A DNA stretch of 64,000 nucleotides from an uncultured Collinsella sp. (GCA_902492935.1 CABUNJ010000003.1:42578-106577); one strand, 5' to 3'. Shown: positions 42,850-53,471, numbered from the stretch's first letter. The notes: generated by a model from the sequence alone, not told the origin. Numbers and translations: made by a program.

Positions 42850-44226
42850 GTGGAAACCAAGCAATACCCCGATATGGAGTGCGACGTCGTCATTGCCGGC
42901 TGCGGCGTGGCGGGTCTGTACGCGGCCCTCAATCTGCCGACGAGCACGCGCGTGATCATGCTCTCAAAGGGCGCCGTCGATGAGTGCGATTCGATGCTCG
43001 CGCAGGGCGGCATCTGCGTGCTGCCCGAAGGCTCGGACTACGATGCCTTCTTTGAGGACACCATGCACGCCGGCCACTACGAGAACCGCCGCGAGAGCGT
43101 CGACATCATGATTCGCTCGAGCCGCTCGGTCATCAACGACCTGCTAGCGATGGGCGTGGATTTTGAGCGCAAGGCCGACGGCAGCCTCAATTTTACCCGC
43201 GAGGGCGCGCACAGCCGTCCGCGCATTGCCTTCCATGCCGACATTACGGGCAAGGAGATCACGACCAAGCTGCTCCAGGCCGTTCGCAAGCTGGACAACG
43301 TGCAGATTTTGGAGCACGTGGCCATGACCGACATCCTGACCGCCGAGCGCGATGACGCCACGGTGTGCACCGGCGTCGTCGCCGTAGCCGTGGACGAGGA
43401 CAACTCGGTTCGCCCCGCCGACGAGCTGGCAAATGCCGCTGAGGGCGTGCATGCCGGTAAGCCGTTTAAGATCCATGCCCGCCACACGCTGTGGGCGACG
43501 GGCGGCATTGGCGGCGTCTACGACCACTCGACTAACTACCCGCAGCTCACGGGCGACGCCTGCTACATCGCTCAGGAGCATGGCATTAAGATGGAGCACC
43601 TGGACTACGTGCAGATCCATCCCACGGGTCTGTTCTCGCCGCAGCCGGGTCGCACGTTCCTGATCAGCGAGAGCTGCCGCGGCGAGGGCGCGATTTTGCT
43701 CAACGCCGCCGGCGAGCGTTTTACCGACGAGTTGCAGCCGCGCGACGTTGTCGCCGCCGCCATCCGCGAGCAGATGAAGCAGGATGACACCGAGCACGAG
43801 TGGCTGAGCTTTGCCCCCGTCGAGCGCGACGTGGTGACCGGGCACTTCGCCAACATCCGCGCGCGCTGCCTGGAGGACGGTCGCGACATCCTGGATGAGC
43901 CCATTCCCGTTACGCCGACGCAGCACTACTTTATGGGCGGCGTGTGGGTCGACAAGGACGGCCGCACCTCGATGCCCGAGCTCTACGCCGCGGGCGAGAC
44001 GGCCTGCAACGGCGTTCACGGCAAGAACCGCCTTGCTTCAAACAGCCTGCTCGAGACGCTGGTCTGGGGTCGTCGCGCCGCGTGGTATATGCGTACCGGC
44101 GAGTCGCTGGCCGTGGAGCAGGCGGGCGATCCCGCGCTCGATGGCCGTCATCGCGCCCTGGGCGCCGACCCTCTGGCAATCGATGATTTGGCCCGTGCCG
44201 CCGGCACGCAGGCCGTGGAGGAGTAG
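42850..44226 (+). CDS. nadB: L-aspartate oxidase
   Basis: About 458 residues. FAD-binding GCGVAGLYAALN, substrate motif SMLAQGGI, HTLWATGGIGGVY, and the helical C-terminal part is short compared with E. coli NadB. It oxidises aspartate to iminoaspartate for NadA; in anaerobes fumarate is the likely acceptor. GTG 42850 has GGGAGAGG at six bases; upstream TTG/ATG starts lie in a repeat. Confidence 0.95.
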   Translation: METKQYPDMECDVVIAGCGVAGLYAALNLPTSTRVIMLSKGAVDECDSMLAQGGICVLPEGSDYDAFFEDTMHAGHYENRRESVDIMIRSSRSVINDLLAMGVDFERKADGSLNFTREGAHSRPRIAFHADITGKEITTKLLQAVRKLDNVQILEHVAMTDILTAERDDATVCTGVVAVAVDEDNSVRPADELANAAEGVHAGKPFKIHARHTLWATGGIGGVYDHSTNYPQLTGDACYIAQEHGIKMEHLDYVQIHPTGLFSPQPGRTFLISESCRGEGAILLNAAGERFTDELQPRDVVAAAIREQMKQDDTEHEWLSFAPVERDVVTGHFANIRARCLEDGRDILDEPIPVTPTQHYFMGGVWVDKDGRTSMPELYAAGETACNGVHGKNRLASNSLLETLVWGRRAAWYMRTGESLAVEQAGDPALDGRHRALGADPLAIDDLARAAGTQAVEE

Positions 44227-44229
44227 ACC

Positions 44230-45090
44230 ATGAATCCCATTACCATGAAGCTCGTCGTCGATGATCTGATTCTGCAAGCTCTGCGCGAGGACATTACGTT
44301 TGAGGACGTGAGCACGGCGAGCGTGTGCCCCACGGCGCGTCCCGCCACGGTGGAGCTTATCGCCAAAGCCGATGGCATCATTGCCGGCCTGGATGTGTTC
44401 GCTCGCACCTTTGAGCTGCTGGATTCGCAGAGCTCGGTGCTGTTTGATGTTGCCGACGGTGACGAGGTGCATGCCGGCGACCACGTGGGTCAGGTGCGCG
44501 GCGATGCGCGTGTGCTGCTTTCGGGCGAGCGCGTGGCGCTCAACTACCTGCAGCGCATGAGCGGCATCGCTACCTATACGCACAGCATGGCCGCGGCGCT
44601 CGAGGGAACCAAGACCGTGCTCGTCGACACGCGCAAGACCACACCGGGCATGCGCGTGTTTGAGAAGGCGGCGGTTGAGATTGGCGGCGGCAGCAACCAC
44701 CGTTACAACCTGTCGACGGCCGTCATGCTCAAGGACAACCACATCGATGCCGCCGGTGGCGTGACGCGCGCGATCGAGATGGCGCGCGCCCATGCATCGT
44801 TTACCACGACGGTCGAGATCGAGTGCGAGAACCTGGACATGGTGCGCGAGGCCGTGGAGGCCGGCGCCGACATCATCATGTTCGACAACATGACCCATGA
44901 CGACATGGCCGCCGCTATTGAACTTATCGCCGGCCGCGCCAAGACCGAGTGCTCGGGCAACGTGGATGCCAGCAATATCCGCGCGCTTGCCGACCTGGGC
45001 GTTGACTTTATTAGCTCGGGCGCCCTGACGCACTCCGCGCCGATCCTCGACCTCTCGCTTAAGCACCTGCGTCTGCTGGACGGTAAATAA
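44230..45090 (+). CDS. nadC: quinolinate phosphoribosyltransferase
   Basis: A 286-residue NadC: ALNYLQRMSGIAT, DTRKTTPGMR, and the HRYNLSTAVMLKDNHI block with substrate-binding Arg and Lys. It converts quinolinate and PRPP to nicotinate mononucleotide. The start is three bases after the nadB stop. Confidence 0.97.
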   Translation: MNPITMKLVVDDLILQALREDITFEDVSTASVCPTARPATVELIAKADGIIAGLDVFARTFELLDSQSSVLFDVADGDEVHAGDHVGQVRGDARVLLSGERVALNYLQRMSGIATYTHSMAAALEGTKTVLVDTRKTTPGMRVFEKAAVEIGGGSNHRYNLSTAVMLKDNHIDAAGGVTRAIEMARAHASFTTTVEIECENLDMVREAVEAGADIIMFDNMTHDDMAAAIELIAGRAKTECSGNVDASNIRALADLGVDFISSGALTHSAPILDLSLKHLRLLDGK

Positions 45091-45635
45091 TGAACGCCCG
45101 CGAGCGTCGCCGTGCCATCATGGCCGTGCTCGAGGGGGCCAAGGGGCCCGTATCGGGCAGCGCGCTTGCCCGCGAGGTGGGTGTGAGCCGCCAGATCGTG
45201 GTGCAGGACATCGCCCTGCTGCGCGCCGATGGGCACGATATCGTGGCGACCAACCGCGGCTACGTGCTGCAGGAGGCCCCCAGCAGCCCCGCCGTGCCTA
45301 CGCGCTTGGTCAAGGTTCGCCACAGCGTGGAGCAGGCAGGCGATGAGCTCACGAGTATCGTCGACGCCGGCGGCGCTGTGCTCAACGTGATTGTCAATCA
45401 CCGCGTGTACGGTAAGATTACGGCCGACCTGGACATCCGCAATCGTCGCGATGTCGAGCGCTATCTGCGCGATATCGAGAGCGGCAAGAGCTTTCCGCTG
45501 CTGACGGTGACCAGCGGCTACCACTTCCATCGCATTGCGGCGGAGGACGAACAGACCCTCGACGAGATCGAGGCGATGCTCAAGGAAAAAGGCTACCTAG
45601 CAGACCTGATGCCCTACGAAGACGACCTGTCCTAG
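45090..45635 (+). CDS. niaR: NiaR (YrxA) transcription repressor of NAD synthesis
   Basis: A 181-residue regulator: N-terminal winged helix (HTH_11; VSGSALAREVGVSRQIVVQDI) and a C-terminal 3H domain with its three His motifs (VRHSVEQAGDEL, VNHRVYGKI, SGYHFHRI). Nicotinic acid is the usual corepressor. It overlaps nadC by one base and most likely acts on the palindrome before nadA. Confidence 0.93.
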   Translation: MNARERRRAIMAVLEGAKGPVSGSALAREVGVSRQIVVQDIALLRADGHDIVATNRGYVLQEAPSSPAVPTRLVKVRHSVEQAGDELTSIVDAGGAVLNVIVNHRVYGKITADLDIRNRRDVERYLRDIESGKSFPLLTVTSGYHFHRIAAEDEQTLDEIEAMLKEKGYLADLMPYEDDLS

Positions 45636-45648
45636 TAACGACGAATGC

Positions 45649-45688
45649 AAAAGGAGGCCTCCGCGGCGATGCGGAAGCCTCCTTTTTT
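45649..45688. terminator. rho-independent terminator
   Basis: AAGGAGGC-CCGC pairs with GCGG-GCCTCCTT and six T follow. It ends the nad operon and lies between convergent genes. Confidence 0.9.
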
Positions 45689-45727
45689 GTGCACGGTGTA
45701 CTTTTGAGTGTGCAAGTGGGGGAGTTG

Positions 45728-45913
45728 TTACTCCTCGACGATCTCGGTGATCGCGCCAGCGGGGCAAGCGTCCTGGCAAGCGCCACAGGCGACGCAGGAG
45801 TCCTCGTCAGCGACGGTAGCGACGTCCTGGAGCTCCAGAACGCCAGCGGGGCAGGAGTCGACGCAAACGCCACAAGCGATGCACTCGTCGGCATCAATTA
45901 CGGGATGAGCCAT
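45728..45913 (-). CDS. 2[4Fe-4S] ferredoxin
   Basis: A 61-residue bacterial-type ferredoxin with two cluster motifs CIACGVCVDSCP and CVACGACQDACP, acidic, ending in VEE. A one-electron carrier for anaerobic redox enzymes such as pyruvate:ferredoxin oxidoreductase. ATG 45913 with SD GAGAGGAAA; the longer frame upstream is not needed. Confidence 0.96.
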   Translation of the reverse strand: MAHPVIDADECIACGVCVDSCPAGVLELQDVATVADEDSCVACGACQDACPAGAITEIVEE

Positions 45914-46137
45914 GGTAGTTTCCTCTCTGTTGACCGACGCTACAGACGATGCGCGCCGGTTTGATTCGGGCAAAAACATACCACGGGAGCGACCGTTTGC
46001 AATACCCTCTGGCCGGCATCTTCATACCGTTCGCCGAGTATGCCAAGGTTTACTAAAAAACGCGCAGGTGGGGCCGTTGAGCTGCGCAAATGTTAGCTAA
46101 AGGTGACTTGAAATATTGAGCTATTGAGCGAGCTTTT

Positions 46138-46182
46138 GGAAAGCGCATCCCGGAATCGACGCTCAAAACGGGTCACGCCTTC
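46138..46182. repeat. family F-like hairpin, copy 3
   Basis: GGAAAGCGCATCCCGG on the left and CGGGTCACGCCTTCC on the right, imperfect pairing. The region 45914-46320 otherwise shows nothing gene-like. Confidence 0.55.
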
Positions 46183-46320
46183 CTCGGGGTCGCCCCAAGA
46201 CCGCTCCGTGTGGCTCCGGCCCAAACCTCAGCCATCTCTACATAGATCTCGATAGATTTGCCCAGAACTCAAACAGGGCGTCTACCTGCGTATTTGCGAA
46301 CCTAAACTCTCGACAATAAG

Positions 46321-46347
46321 AAATCTTATATGAATTGACTTAGATTT
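46321..46347 (+). promoter_or_regulatory. HspR-type operator of the dnaK operon
   Basis: AAATCTTATAT - 5 bases - GACTTAGATTT. The same two 11-base blocks with the same spacing stand before clpB. The outer AAATCT / AGATTT are inverted. TATATG inside may be the -10 box, so binding would block the promoter. Confidence 0.65.
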
Positions 46348-46456
46348 TGTATATTCCGGCCCATAAGGGGATACACTACATCCTGAAAGACAAGCCGAAA
46401 CACCGCGCGGCAGACCGCCGAGGCGGCGCGAACGCACAAGAGAGAGGGAATTTCTA

Positions 46457-48349
46457 ATGAGTAAGATTCTTGGTATCGACCTTGGTACTACCAACTCCGC
46501 TATGGCCGTCCTCGAGGGCGGTTCTCCGACCATCATCGTGAACGCCGAGGGCGACCGCACCACCCCGTCTGTCGTGGGCTTCCGTGCCGACGGCGACCGC
46601 GTCGTGGGTAAGGCCGCTAAGAACCAGGCTGTCACCAACCCCAAGAACACCGTGTTCTCCATCAAGCGCTTCATGGGCCGCAAGTACTCCGAGTGCACCT
46701 CTGAGATCAAGACCGTGCCGTACGAGGTCAAGGAGGGCCAGGGTGGCCGTGCCGTCGTCGACATCGAGGGCAAGGATTACACCGCCGAGCAGGTGAGCGC
46801 CATGACGCTCGCGAAGATGAAGGCCGACGCCGAGAAGTATCTGGGCGAGACCGTCACCGACGCCGTCATCACCGTCCCGGCCTACTTCAACGACGCTCAG
46901 CGTCAGGCCACCAAGGACGCCGGTAAGATCGCCGGCCTCAACGTCAAGCGTATCGTCAACGAGCCGACCGCTGCTGCTCTTGCCTATGGCCTGGACAAGC
47001 AGGGCACCGACCAGCGCATCCTGGTCTTCGACCTGGGCGGTGGCACCTTCGACGTCTCCATCCTCGACCTCGCCGACGGCGTGTTTGAGGTTCTGTCCAC
47101 CTCGGGCGACAACCACCTGGGCGGCGACGACTGGGATCAGCGCGTCATCGACTGGATGGCCGATAAGTTCCAGCAGGAGAACGGTGTCGACCTGCGTCAG
47201 GACCCCATGGCCCTGCAGCGTCTGAAGGAGGCCGCCGAGAACGCCAAGAAGGAGCTCTCCGCTGCCCAGCAGACCACCATCAACCTGCCGTTCATTACCA
47301 TGAACCAGTCTGGCCCGCTGCACCTCAACTACACGCTGACCCGTGCCGAGTTCGAGAAGATCACCCGCGACCTGCTCGAGCGCTGCAAGCAGCCTGTCAC
47401 CAACGCCCTGCGCGACGCCAAGCTTAAGCTCTCCGATCTGACCGAGGTCATCCTCGTCGGCGGCTCCACCCGTATGCCCGCCGTCCAGGAGCTCGTCAAG
47501 ACCATGACCGGCAAGCAGCCCAACATGTCCGTGAACCCCGACGAGGTCGTTGCCGACGGCGCTGCCGTCCAGGGCGGCGTGCTCACCGGCGACGTCGAGG
47601 GCATCCTGCTGCTCGACGTTACCCCGCTGTCGCTGGGCGTCGAGACCATGGGCGGCATCATGACCAAGATGATCGACCGCAACACCACGATCCCGACCTC
47701 CAAGACCGAGGTCTACTCCACCGCTGCCGACAACCAGACCAGCGTCGAGATCAACGTGCTCCAGGGCGAGCGCGAGCTTGCCCGTGACAACAAGTCGCTC
47801 GGTAAGTTCCAGCTGACCGGCATCCCGGCTGCCCGCCGCGGCGTGCCGCAGATCGAGGTTACCTTCGACATCGACGCCAACGGTATCGTCAAGGTCTCCG
47901 CTAAGGACAAGGGCACCGGCAAGGAGCAGCAGATCACCATTTCCGGCTCCACCGCGCTTTCCGACGACGAAGTCGATCGTATGGTCAAGGACGCCGAGGC
48001 TCATGCCGAGGAGGACAAGAAGCAGAAGGAAGAGGTCGAGGTCCGCAACCAGACCGACAGCCTGTGCTACTCCACCGAGCAGACCCTCAACGAGCTGGGC
48101 GACAAGGTTTCCGCCGACGTGAAGTCCAAGGCCGAGGCCGCTATCGCCGACGCCAAGAAGGCGCTCGAGGGCTCTGACGTCGAGGCTATCAAGGCCGCCG
48201 GCGAGTCCCTGCAGTCTGTGGCCTACGAGCTGGCCCAGGTTGTCTACGCCGACGCTCAGCAGCAGACCGACGGTGCCGCCGGCGCCCAGCCTGCCGACGA
48301 TGACGTTGTCGACGCCGACTACGAGGTTGTGGACGACGAGGACAAGTAA
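46457..48349 (+). CDS. dnaK: chaperone DnaK (Hsp70)
   Basis: A 630-residue Hsp70: [17 protein letters not shown] at the start, phosphate motifs [17 protein letters not shown] and [13 protein letters not shown], linker region ending in [11 protein letters not shown], substrate domain and an acidic disordered tail. ATP-driven folding with GrpE and DnaJ encoded just downstream. SD GAGAGGGA. The shared operator suggests repression by HspR. Confidence 0.98.
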   Translation: MSKILGIDLGTTNSAMAVLEGGSPTIIVNAEGDRTTPSVVGFRADGDRVVGKAAKNQAVTNPKNTVFSIKRFMGRKYSECTSEIKTVPYEVKEGQGGRAVVDIEGKDYTAEQVSAMTLAKMKADAEKYLGETVTDAVITVPAYFNDAQRQATKDAGKIAGLNVKRIVNEPTAAALAYGLDKQGTDQRILVFDLGGGTFDVSILDLADGVFEVLSTSGDNHLGGDDWDQRVIDWMADKFQQENGVDLRQDPMALQRLKEAAENAKKELSAAQQTTINLPFITMNQSGPLHLNYTLTRAEFEKITRDLLERCKQPVTNALRDAKLKLSDLTEVILVGGSTRMPAVQELVKTMTGKQPNMSVNPDEVVADGAAVQGGVLTGDVEGILLLDVTPLSLGVETMGGIMTKMIDRNTTIPTSKTEVYSTAADNQTSVEINVLQGERELARDNKSLGKFQLTGIPAARRGVPQIEVTFDIDANGIVKVSAKDKGTGKEQQITISGSTALSDDEVDRMVKDAEAHAEEDKKQKEEVEVRNQTDSLCYSTEQTLNELGDKVSADVKSKAEAAIADAKKALEGSDVEAIKAAGESLQSVAYELAQVVYADAQQQTDGAAGAQPADDDVVDADYEVVDDEDK

Positions 48350-48351
48350 TC

Positions 48352-49194
48352 ATGTCCGCTCGTAAAGCTCGCACGGAGGCGGCCGCCGTTGGTGCCGCCC
48401 CCGTTGACTCTGAGGAGAAGGACGTGAAGATTCCCGTAGAGGCCGTCGACGATACCGAGGCCAACGAGGCCGCGGCCGCCGAGGCTGCCGAGAACCAGGT
48501 AGAGGATTCCAACAAGGAGGCGACGATGACCGAGGACGAGATGGTGGAAGCCGCTATCCGCGCCGGTGAGGAAGCCGCCGACAACGACTTTAAGCTCAAG
48601 TTCGAGCAGGCTCAGAAAGAGCTTGCCGACGTGCGCAACGAGCTCGATGCTGCGGCAGAGGCTCAGAAGGCCGCCGAGGACAAGGCAAAGGACGCCACCG
48701 AGCGTACCGCCCGCCTGCAGGCCGACTGGGAGAACTTCCGTCGCCGCACCGCCAATGAGCGTATCGCCGAGCGCGAGCGCGCGACCGAGAAGCTTGTCAC
48801 CGCGCTGCTGCCGGTGGTCGACGATATCGAGCGTGCGATCGACCATGCCCGCAGCCAGGAGCTTGCCGACGACTTTAAGCAGTTCGTCGACGGCGTCGAC
48901 GCGGTGCATGCCAAGCTGCTCGATGTGTTTGCGCACGAGGGCGTTGAGCCCATCGACCCCAAGGGCGAGGCGTTCGATCCGCTCGAGCACCAGGCTGTGG
49001 GCCGCGTCGAGGACGCATCGCAGTACGACGAGACCGTCAACGACGTGTACCAGAAGGGCTACCGCATGGCGGATCGCATCCTGCGTTCCGCGATGGTGAC
49101 GGTGACCTACGGTGGCGAGAAGCGCCCCGCACCGGAGCCCGAAGCGGCGCCCGAGGATGCTACGGCCGATACGGCCGAGAGCACCGAGGAGTAA
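48352..49194 (+). CDS. grpE: nucleotide exchange factor GrpE
   Basis: A 280-residue GrpE, long for the family because of an acidic N-terminal tail of about 85 residues. The coiled coil (about 75-130) precedes the beta wing with EGVEPIDPKGEAFDP and HQAVGRVED. It releases ADP from DnaK. It starts two bases after dnaK. Confidence 0.95.
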   Translation: MSARKARTEAAAVGAAPVDSEEKDVKIPVEAVDDTEANEAAAAEAAENQVEDSNKEATMTEDEMVEAAIRAGEEAADNDFKLKFEQAQKELADVRNELDAAAEAQKAAEDKAKDATERTARLQADWENFRRRTANERIAERERATEKLVTALLPVVDDIERAIDHARSQELADDFKQFVDGVDAVHAKLLDVFAHEGVEPIDPKGEAFDPLEHQAVGRVEDASQYDETVNDVYQKGYRMADRILRSAMVTVTYGGEKRPAPEPEAAPEDATADTAESTEE

Positions 49195-49197
49195 TTG

Positions 49198-49232
49198 AGA
49201 AGGGCCCCGGGGCAACACCCGGGGCCCTTTCT
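49198..49232 (+). terminator. internal terminator between grpE and dnaJ
   Basis: AAGGGCCCCGGG-gcaaca-CCCGGGGCCCTT then TCT. Likely makes dnaJ-hspR less expressed than dnaK-grpE. Confidence 0.75.
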
Positions 49233-49302
49233 GGCCAAGTGCCATATGAAAGCATGAGCCGCCGTCCGCAGGGGCGGCGGATGTAACAGGAGAGGAGCTA
49301 CG

Positions 49303-50268
49303 ATGGCTGCAGGCAAAACCTTCTATGACATCCTGGGCGTATCCAAGAGCGCCTCCGACAAAGAGATCAAGAGCGCGTTTCGCAAGCTCGCGCAAAAATA
49401 TCACCCCGATGCCGGCGGCGACGAGGCCAAGTTCAAGGAGATCAGCGAGGCCTACGAGACGCTTTCGGACGAGAAGAAGCGCAAAGAGTACGACCAGATG
49501 CTCATGTTTGGCGGTATGCCGGGCGCAGGCGGCGCGTATGGCGGCGGCTACGGTGCCGGCGCGGGTGCCAGCGGCTGGGGCGACATCTTCGACAGCATCT
49601 TTAGCGGCAACGGTGCCTGGGGCAGCGATTGGGGCTCGGGCTTTGCCGGGGCTGCGGGCGCTGCCGGTGCCGGCGCGGGTCGCAGCCGCGCTCGCAAGGG
49701 CGGCGACCTGTCGTTGACTGTCGACGTAACGGCCGAGGATGCGTTCCGCGGCGTGACGCACAAGGTCACCTACCGCATTCCCTCGACAGGCGAGCAGCAG
49801 ACCATCACGGTCTCGGTGCCTGCGGGCGCGGTCGACGGCGGCAAGCTGCGCTACAAGCGTCGCGGCGAGTATGGCGTTGCGGGTGGCGAGCGCGGCGACC
49901 TGGTCGTGACCACGCATGTGGAGGAGCACCCGCTGTTTAAGCGCAAAGGCGCCGACGTGACCATGGAGGTACCGGTCTCGGTCTACGAGGCGGCGCTCGG
50001 CTGCACGGTGGACGTGCCGACGCCCGGCGGCGCGACGGTTCGTCTGAAGGTGCCCGCGGGTACCCAGACGGGCAAGAAGTTCCGCTTTAAGGAGATGGGC
50101 GCGCCCGATGTTAAGCACCGTGGCCGCACAGGCGCGCTGCTCGTCGAGATCAAGGTGCAGGTTCCCACGAACCTATCCGATGACGAGCGCGATGCCATGA
50201 CCAAGCTGCGCGAGGCCGACACGCGCGACTACCGCGAGAAGGTCAACCGTTACAAGGCGACGTACTAG
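49303..50268 (+). CDS. dnaJ: DnaJ-type co-chaperone lacking the zinc-finger domain
   Basis: A 321-residue J protein of class B (CbpA type): J domain with H34-P35-D36, a Gly-rich linker (about 70-135), then two beta-barrel substrate domains ([34 protein letters not shown]). The four CxxCxGxG repeats of class A DnaJ are absent. It stimulates the DnaK ATPase. SD GGAGAGGAG; between the internal terminator and hspR. Confidence 0.92.
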   Translation: MAAGKTFYDILGVSKSASDKEIKSAFRKLAQKYHPDAGGDEAKFKEISEAYETLSDEKKRKEYDQMLMFGGMPGAGGAYGGGYGAGAGASGWGDIFDSIFSGNGAWGSDWGSGFAGAAGAAGAGAGRSRARKGGDLSLTVDVTAEDAFRGVTHKVTYRIPSTGEQQTITVSVPAGAVDGGKLRYKRRGEYGVAGGERGDLVVTTHVEEHPLFKRKGADVTMEVPVSVYEAALGCTVDVPTPGGATVRLKVPAGTQTGKKFRFKEMGAPDVKHRGRTGALLVEIKVQVPTNLSDDERDAMTKLREADTRDYREKVNRYKATY

Positions 50269-50340
50269 GGCGGTCGCGGCGCACACCCGCGCCCGCGGGC
50301 TTATGATGGACGATAACGAGACGGAAAGGGGTCAGGTAGC

Positions 50341-50757
50341 ATGGCCGAGGACAATAGGAACAAACCGCTGTACATGATCAGCGTGGCGGCCGAGTTGACT
50401 GGCATGCATCCGCAGACTCTGCGCGTCTACGAGTCCAAGGGCCTGGTGAACCCCCAGCGCTCGGGCGGCAACACGCGTCTGTATTCGCGCGCCGATATCG
50501 AGCGCCTGGAGCTCATCAACCAGCTGACCGACGAGGGCATCAACCTTGCCGGCGTGGTGCGCATCCTCGATATGAAGGAGCGTGCCGAGGAGCGCGAGCG
50601 CGAGAACGAAAAGCTCCGTGCTCGCGTGCGCCAGCTCGAGGACGAGCTGCACGAGTACAAGATGCAGAAGAAGATCACCGCCCTGGCCCCGCGCGACGGC
50701 TCGGTTAACCCCGAACAGGTCATGCGCAAGCTGCTGGGTGCGGGAGGAGATCTGTAG
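50341..50757 (+). CDS. hspR: heat-shock repressor HspR (MerR family)
   Basis: A 138-residue MerR-type regulator: winged helix YMISVAAELTGMHPQTLRVY, GNTRLYSRADIERLE, and a C-terminal coiled coil (ERERENEKLRARVRQLEDEL). In actinobacteria HspR, with DnaK as co-repressor, represses dnaK and clpB. The gene order dnaK-grpE-dnaJ-hspR and identical operators before dnaK and clpB support that here. Confidence 0.94.
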   Translation: MAEDNRNKPLYMISVAAELTGMHPQTLRVYESKGLVNPQRSGGNTRLYSRADIERLELINQLTDEGINLAGVVRILDMKERAEERERENEKLRARVRQLEDELHEYKMQKKITALAPRDGSVNPEQVMRKLLGAGGDL

Positions 50758-50950
50758 GTTACGCCGTTCTGCCGAACGGCGTAACGGCTCGACGCTGCAA
50801 GCCCGCCAGAGCGGCAATTTGTCATTCAAAAGGCGAGGCATGACCAGAAGGTCAATGCCTCGCCTTTTTCATGCCAACTTGTTCGCCCTGGACGTCGCTC
50901 GCTGTCCGTCCTCTACCTGCGGCGTTGCCTTGCTCGCTCTGGCGGGCTTT
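50758..50950 (+). repeat. family T structured element, copy 3
   Basis: Hairpin 1 GTTACGCCGTTCTG / CCGAACGGCGTAAC (50758-50785), where GG to CC on the left is balanced by CC to GG on the right relative to the other copies. Inner stem AAAAGGCGAGGCAT (50828-50841) with ATGCCTCGCCTTTT (50855-50868) around the same loop GACCAGAAGGTCA. Outer stem AAGCCCGCCAGAGCG (50799-50813) with CGCTCTGGCGGGCTT (50935-50949), perfect. Confidence 0.88.
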
Positions 50951-50952
50951 TG

Positions 50953-50984
50953 TAGTCATTGGGGACGTTCTTAAATGACTAGTC
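50953..50984 (+). repeat. family A repeat, copy 5
   Basis: TAGTCATT / AATGACTA arms around GGGGACGTTCTTA, immediately after the family T element; a second core GGGACGCTCTTG follows. Confidence 0.88.
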
Positions 50985-51155
50985 GAAAGGGACGCTCTTG
51001 CGCCAAATCTGCCGGCCCCACACTGGGCTCGTCCTTTGCTTTACTGAGATAAAGTGAACGCGCAGATTCGTAACCCACTCGCAACCGTTCTATGGCACGA
51101 TATTGAACGAATGTATGCTATGCGCCCGAGCCTTTCGGGCAGAGTGGGAGACAGT

Positions 51156-53456
51156 ATGGTCAAGCTGTACGAGGACGGCATCTACCTGCGCGACGGCAGC
51201 GAGGTTGTGCCTGCGGCCGAGGCTGCCGAGCGCGGTATTACGCAGACGCCCGAGGATGCCAAGCGCGGCACCATCGCGTATTCGATCCTTCAGGCACACA
51301 ATACGTCCGGCAACCCCGAGGCGCTCAAGATTCGCTTCGATGCCATGGCGAGCCACGATATCACCTTTGTCGGCATCATCCAGACGGCGCGCGCCTCGGG
51401 CATGGAGCAGTTCCCGCTGCCCTACGTGCTCACCAACTGCCATAACTCGCTGTGCGCCGTGGGCGGCACCATCAACGAGGATGACCACATCTTTGGCCTT
51501 TCCGCGGCCAAGAAGTACGGCGGCATCTTCGTCCCGCCGCATATCGCTGTCATCCACTCCTTTATGCGTGAGAACTTCGCCGGCTGCGGCAAGATGATCC
51601 TGGGTTCCGACTCGCACACCCGCTACGGCGCCCTGGGTACCATGGCCGTGGGCGAGGGCGGCGGCGAGCTGGCCAAGCAGCTGCTGCGCGACACCTACGA
51701 CGTTACCTATCCCGGCGTCGTCGCCATCTACCTCACGGGCGCCCCGCGCCCCGGCGTCGGCCCGCACGATGTGGCGCTCGCCATCATCCGCGCCGTCTTT
51801 GCCAAGGGCTACGTCAAGAACAAGGTAATGGAGTTCGTGGGCCCCGGCATCGCGAGCATGACGACCGACTACCGCAACGGCGTCGACGTCATGACCACCG
51901 AGACCACCTGCCTGTCGAGCATCTGGGCCACCGATGAGGACACGCGCGCGTTCCTGACCATGCACGGCCGCGGCGACGACTACCGCGAGCTCAAGCCCGC
52001 CGATGTTGCCTACTACGACGGCTGCGTCGAGGTCGATCTGTCGAGCATCAAGCCCATGATCGCGCTGCCGTTCCACCCCTCCAATGGCTTTGAGATCGAC
52101 GAGCTCAACGAGAACCTCGAGGACATTCTGCATGAGGTCGAGCTCGAGGCCGCCAAGATCGGCGAGGGCAAGACGCACTTTAGCCTGCTCGATAAGATCG
52201 TCGACGGCAAGCTGCACGTGCAGCAGGGCGTCATCGCCGGCTGCTCGGGCGGCAACTACGACTCCGTGGTCCAGGCTGCCCGCGTGCTCAAGGGCGCCAA
52301 CACCGGCTGCGGCGAGTTTTCGCTGTCGGTCTATCCCACGAGCCAGCCCGTGGCACTCGAACTTACGCGCCGCGGCTACATCTACGACCTTATGGAGGCC
52401 GGTGCGATCGTGCGCACGGCGTTCTGCGGCCCGTGCTTTGGCGCCGGCGACACGCCTGCCAACAACGGCCTGTCCATCCGCCACACCACGCGCAACTTCC
52501 CCAATCGCGAGGGTTCCAAGCCGGGTAATGGCCAGCTGAGCGCCGTGGCCCTGATGGACGCCCGCTCCATTGCGGCGACGGCTGCCAACGGCGGCGTCCT
52601 GACGCCGGCGACCGACCTGCCCGAGGAGACTTGGGACGAGGCCTGCGAGTATACCTTTGACGACGCACCGTACAAAAAGCGCGTGTACTGGGGCTTTGGC
52701 AAGGCGGAGCCTGCCGACGAGCTGGTCGAAGGCCCCAACATCAAGCCGTGGCCCGCGATGGAGCCTCTCGGCGACGATATCCTGCTCAAGGTGTGCTCCA
52801 AGATCATGGACCCGGTCACCACGACCGACGAGCTCATCCCCTCGGGCGAGACAAGCTCCTTCCGCTCCAACCCGCTGGGCCTGGCCGAGTTTACGCTCAG
52901 CCGCCGGGACCCTGCCTACGTGGGTCGCTCCAAGGAGGTCGACGCGGTGGAGAAGCGCCGCGTTGCCGGTGAGGCCGCGGGCGACTTGGCGGCGCTCGAC
53001 ACCGAGCTTGCGGGCGTGTTTGAGGCACTGGCCGGCGCGGGTGTCGCTGCCGACGCCAAGGCGACCGAGTACGGCTCTATGCTCTATGCCAAGAAGCCCG
53101 GTGACGGTTCCGCCCGCGAGCAGGCCGCGAGCTGCCAGCGCGTGATCGGCGGCCTGGCCAACATCGTCCACGAGTACGCCACCAAGCGCTATCGCTCCAA
53201 CGTGATGAACTGGGGCATGGTGCCCTTCCAGATGGAGGCGGAGCCCAACTTTGAGGTGGGCGATTACGTCTTTGTGCCGGGTATCCGCGCCGCGCTCGAT
53301 GGCGACCTAAAGGACATCGCCGCCTACGTGGTGCGTGCCGACGGTGCGGTCGAGCAGATTGAGCTCTACATTGCCGATATGACGGCAGAGGAGCGTGCCA
53401 TCGTCAAGGCCGGCTGCCTGATCAACTACAACAAGTTCAAGGCCGCTGCCGAGTAG
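51156..53456 (+). CDS. aconitase-family hydratase (YbhJ-like)
   Basis: A 766-residue member of the aconitase superfamily. Cluster Cys are visible in [16 protein letters not shown] and [30 protein letters not shown] matches the aconitase substrate loop; the C-terminal swivel domain begins about residue 630. Its layout follows E. coli YbhJ, a hydratase of unknown substrate, rather than AcnA/AcnB or LeuC. ATG 51156 has GGGAG at five bases; ATG 51111 and 51120 lie further upstream without SD. Reaction: presumably reversible hydration of an organic acid. Confidence 0.88.
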   Translation: MVKLYEDGIYLRDGSEVVPAAEAAERGITQTPEDAKRGTIAYSILQAHNTSGNPEALKIRFDAMASHDITFVGIIQTARASGMEQFPLPYVLTNCHNSLCAVGGTINEDDHIFGLSAAKKYGGIFVPPHIAVIHSFMRENFAGCGKMILGSDSHTRYGALGTMAVGEGGGELAKQLLRDTYDVTYPGVVAIYLTGAPRPGVGPHDVALAIIRAVFAKGYVKNKVMEFVGPGIASMTTDYRNGVDVMTTETTCLSSIWATDEDTRAFLTMHGRGDDYRELKPADVAYYDGCVEVDLSSIKPMIALPFHPSNGFEIDELNENLEDILHEVELEAAKIGEGKTHFSLLDKIVDGKLHVQQGVIAGCSGGNYDSVVQAARVLKGANTGCGEFSLSVYPTSQPVALELTRRGYIYDLMEAGAIVRTAFCGPCFGAGDTPANNGLSIRHTTRNFPNREGSKPGNGQLSAVALMDARSIAATAANGGVLTPATDLPEETWDEACEYTFDDAPYKKRVYWGFGKAEPADELVEGPNIKPWPAMEPLGDDILLKVCSKIMDPVTTTDELIPSGETSSFRSNPLGLAEFTLSRRDPAYVGRSKEVDAVEKRRVAGEAAGDLAALDTELAGVFEALAGAGVAADAKATEYGSMLYAKKPGDGSAREQAASCQRVIGGLANIVHEYATKRYRSNVMNWGMVPFQMEAEPNFEVGDYVFVPGIRAALDGDLKDIAAYVVRADGAVEQIELYIADMTAEERAIVKAGCLINYNKFKAAAE

Positions 53457-53471
53457 CGCACTTAATTGTCC

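Noticed and set aside
48319..50118. A 599-codon minus-strand frame over grpE and dnaJ
   Set aside because: Both plus-strand chaperone genes are certain.
51090..53171. A 693-codon frame opposite the aconitase-family gene
   Set aside because: Shadow of a strong coding frame with conserved cluster motifs on the other strand.
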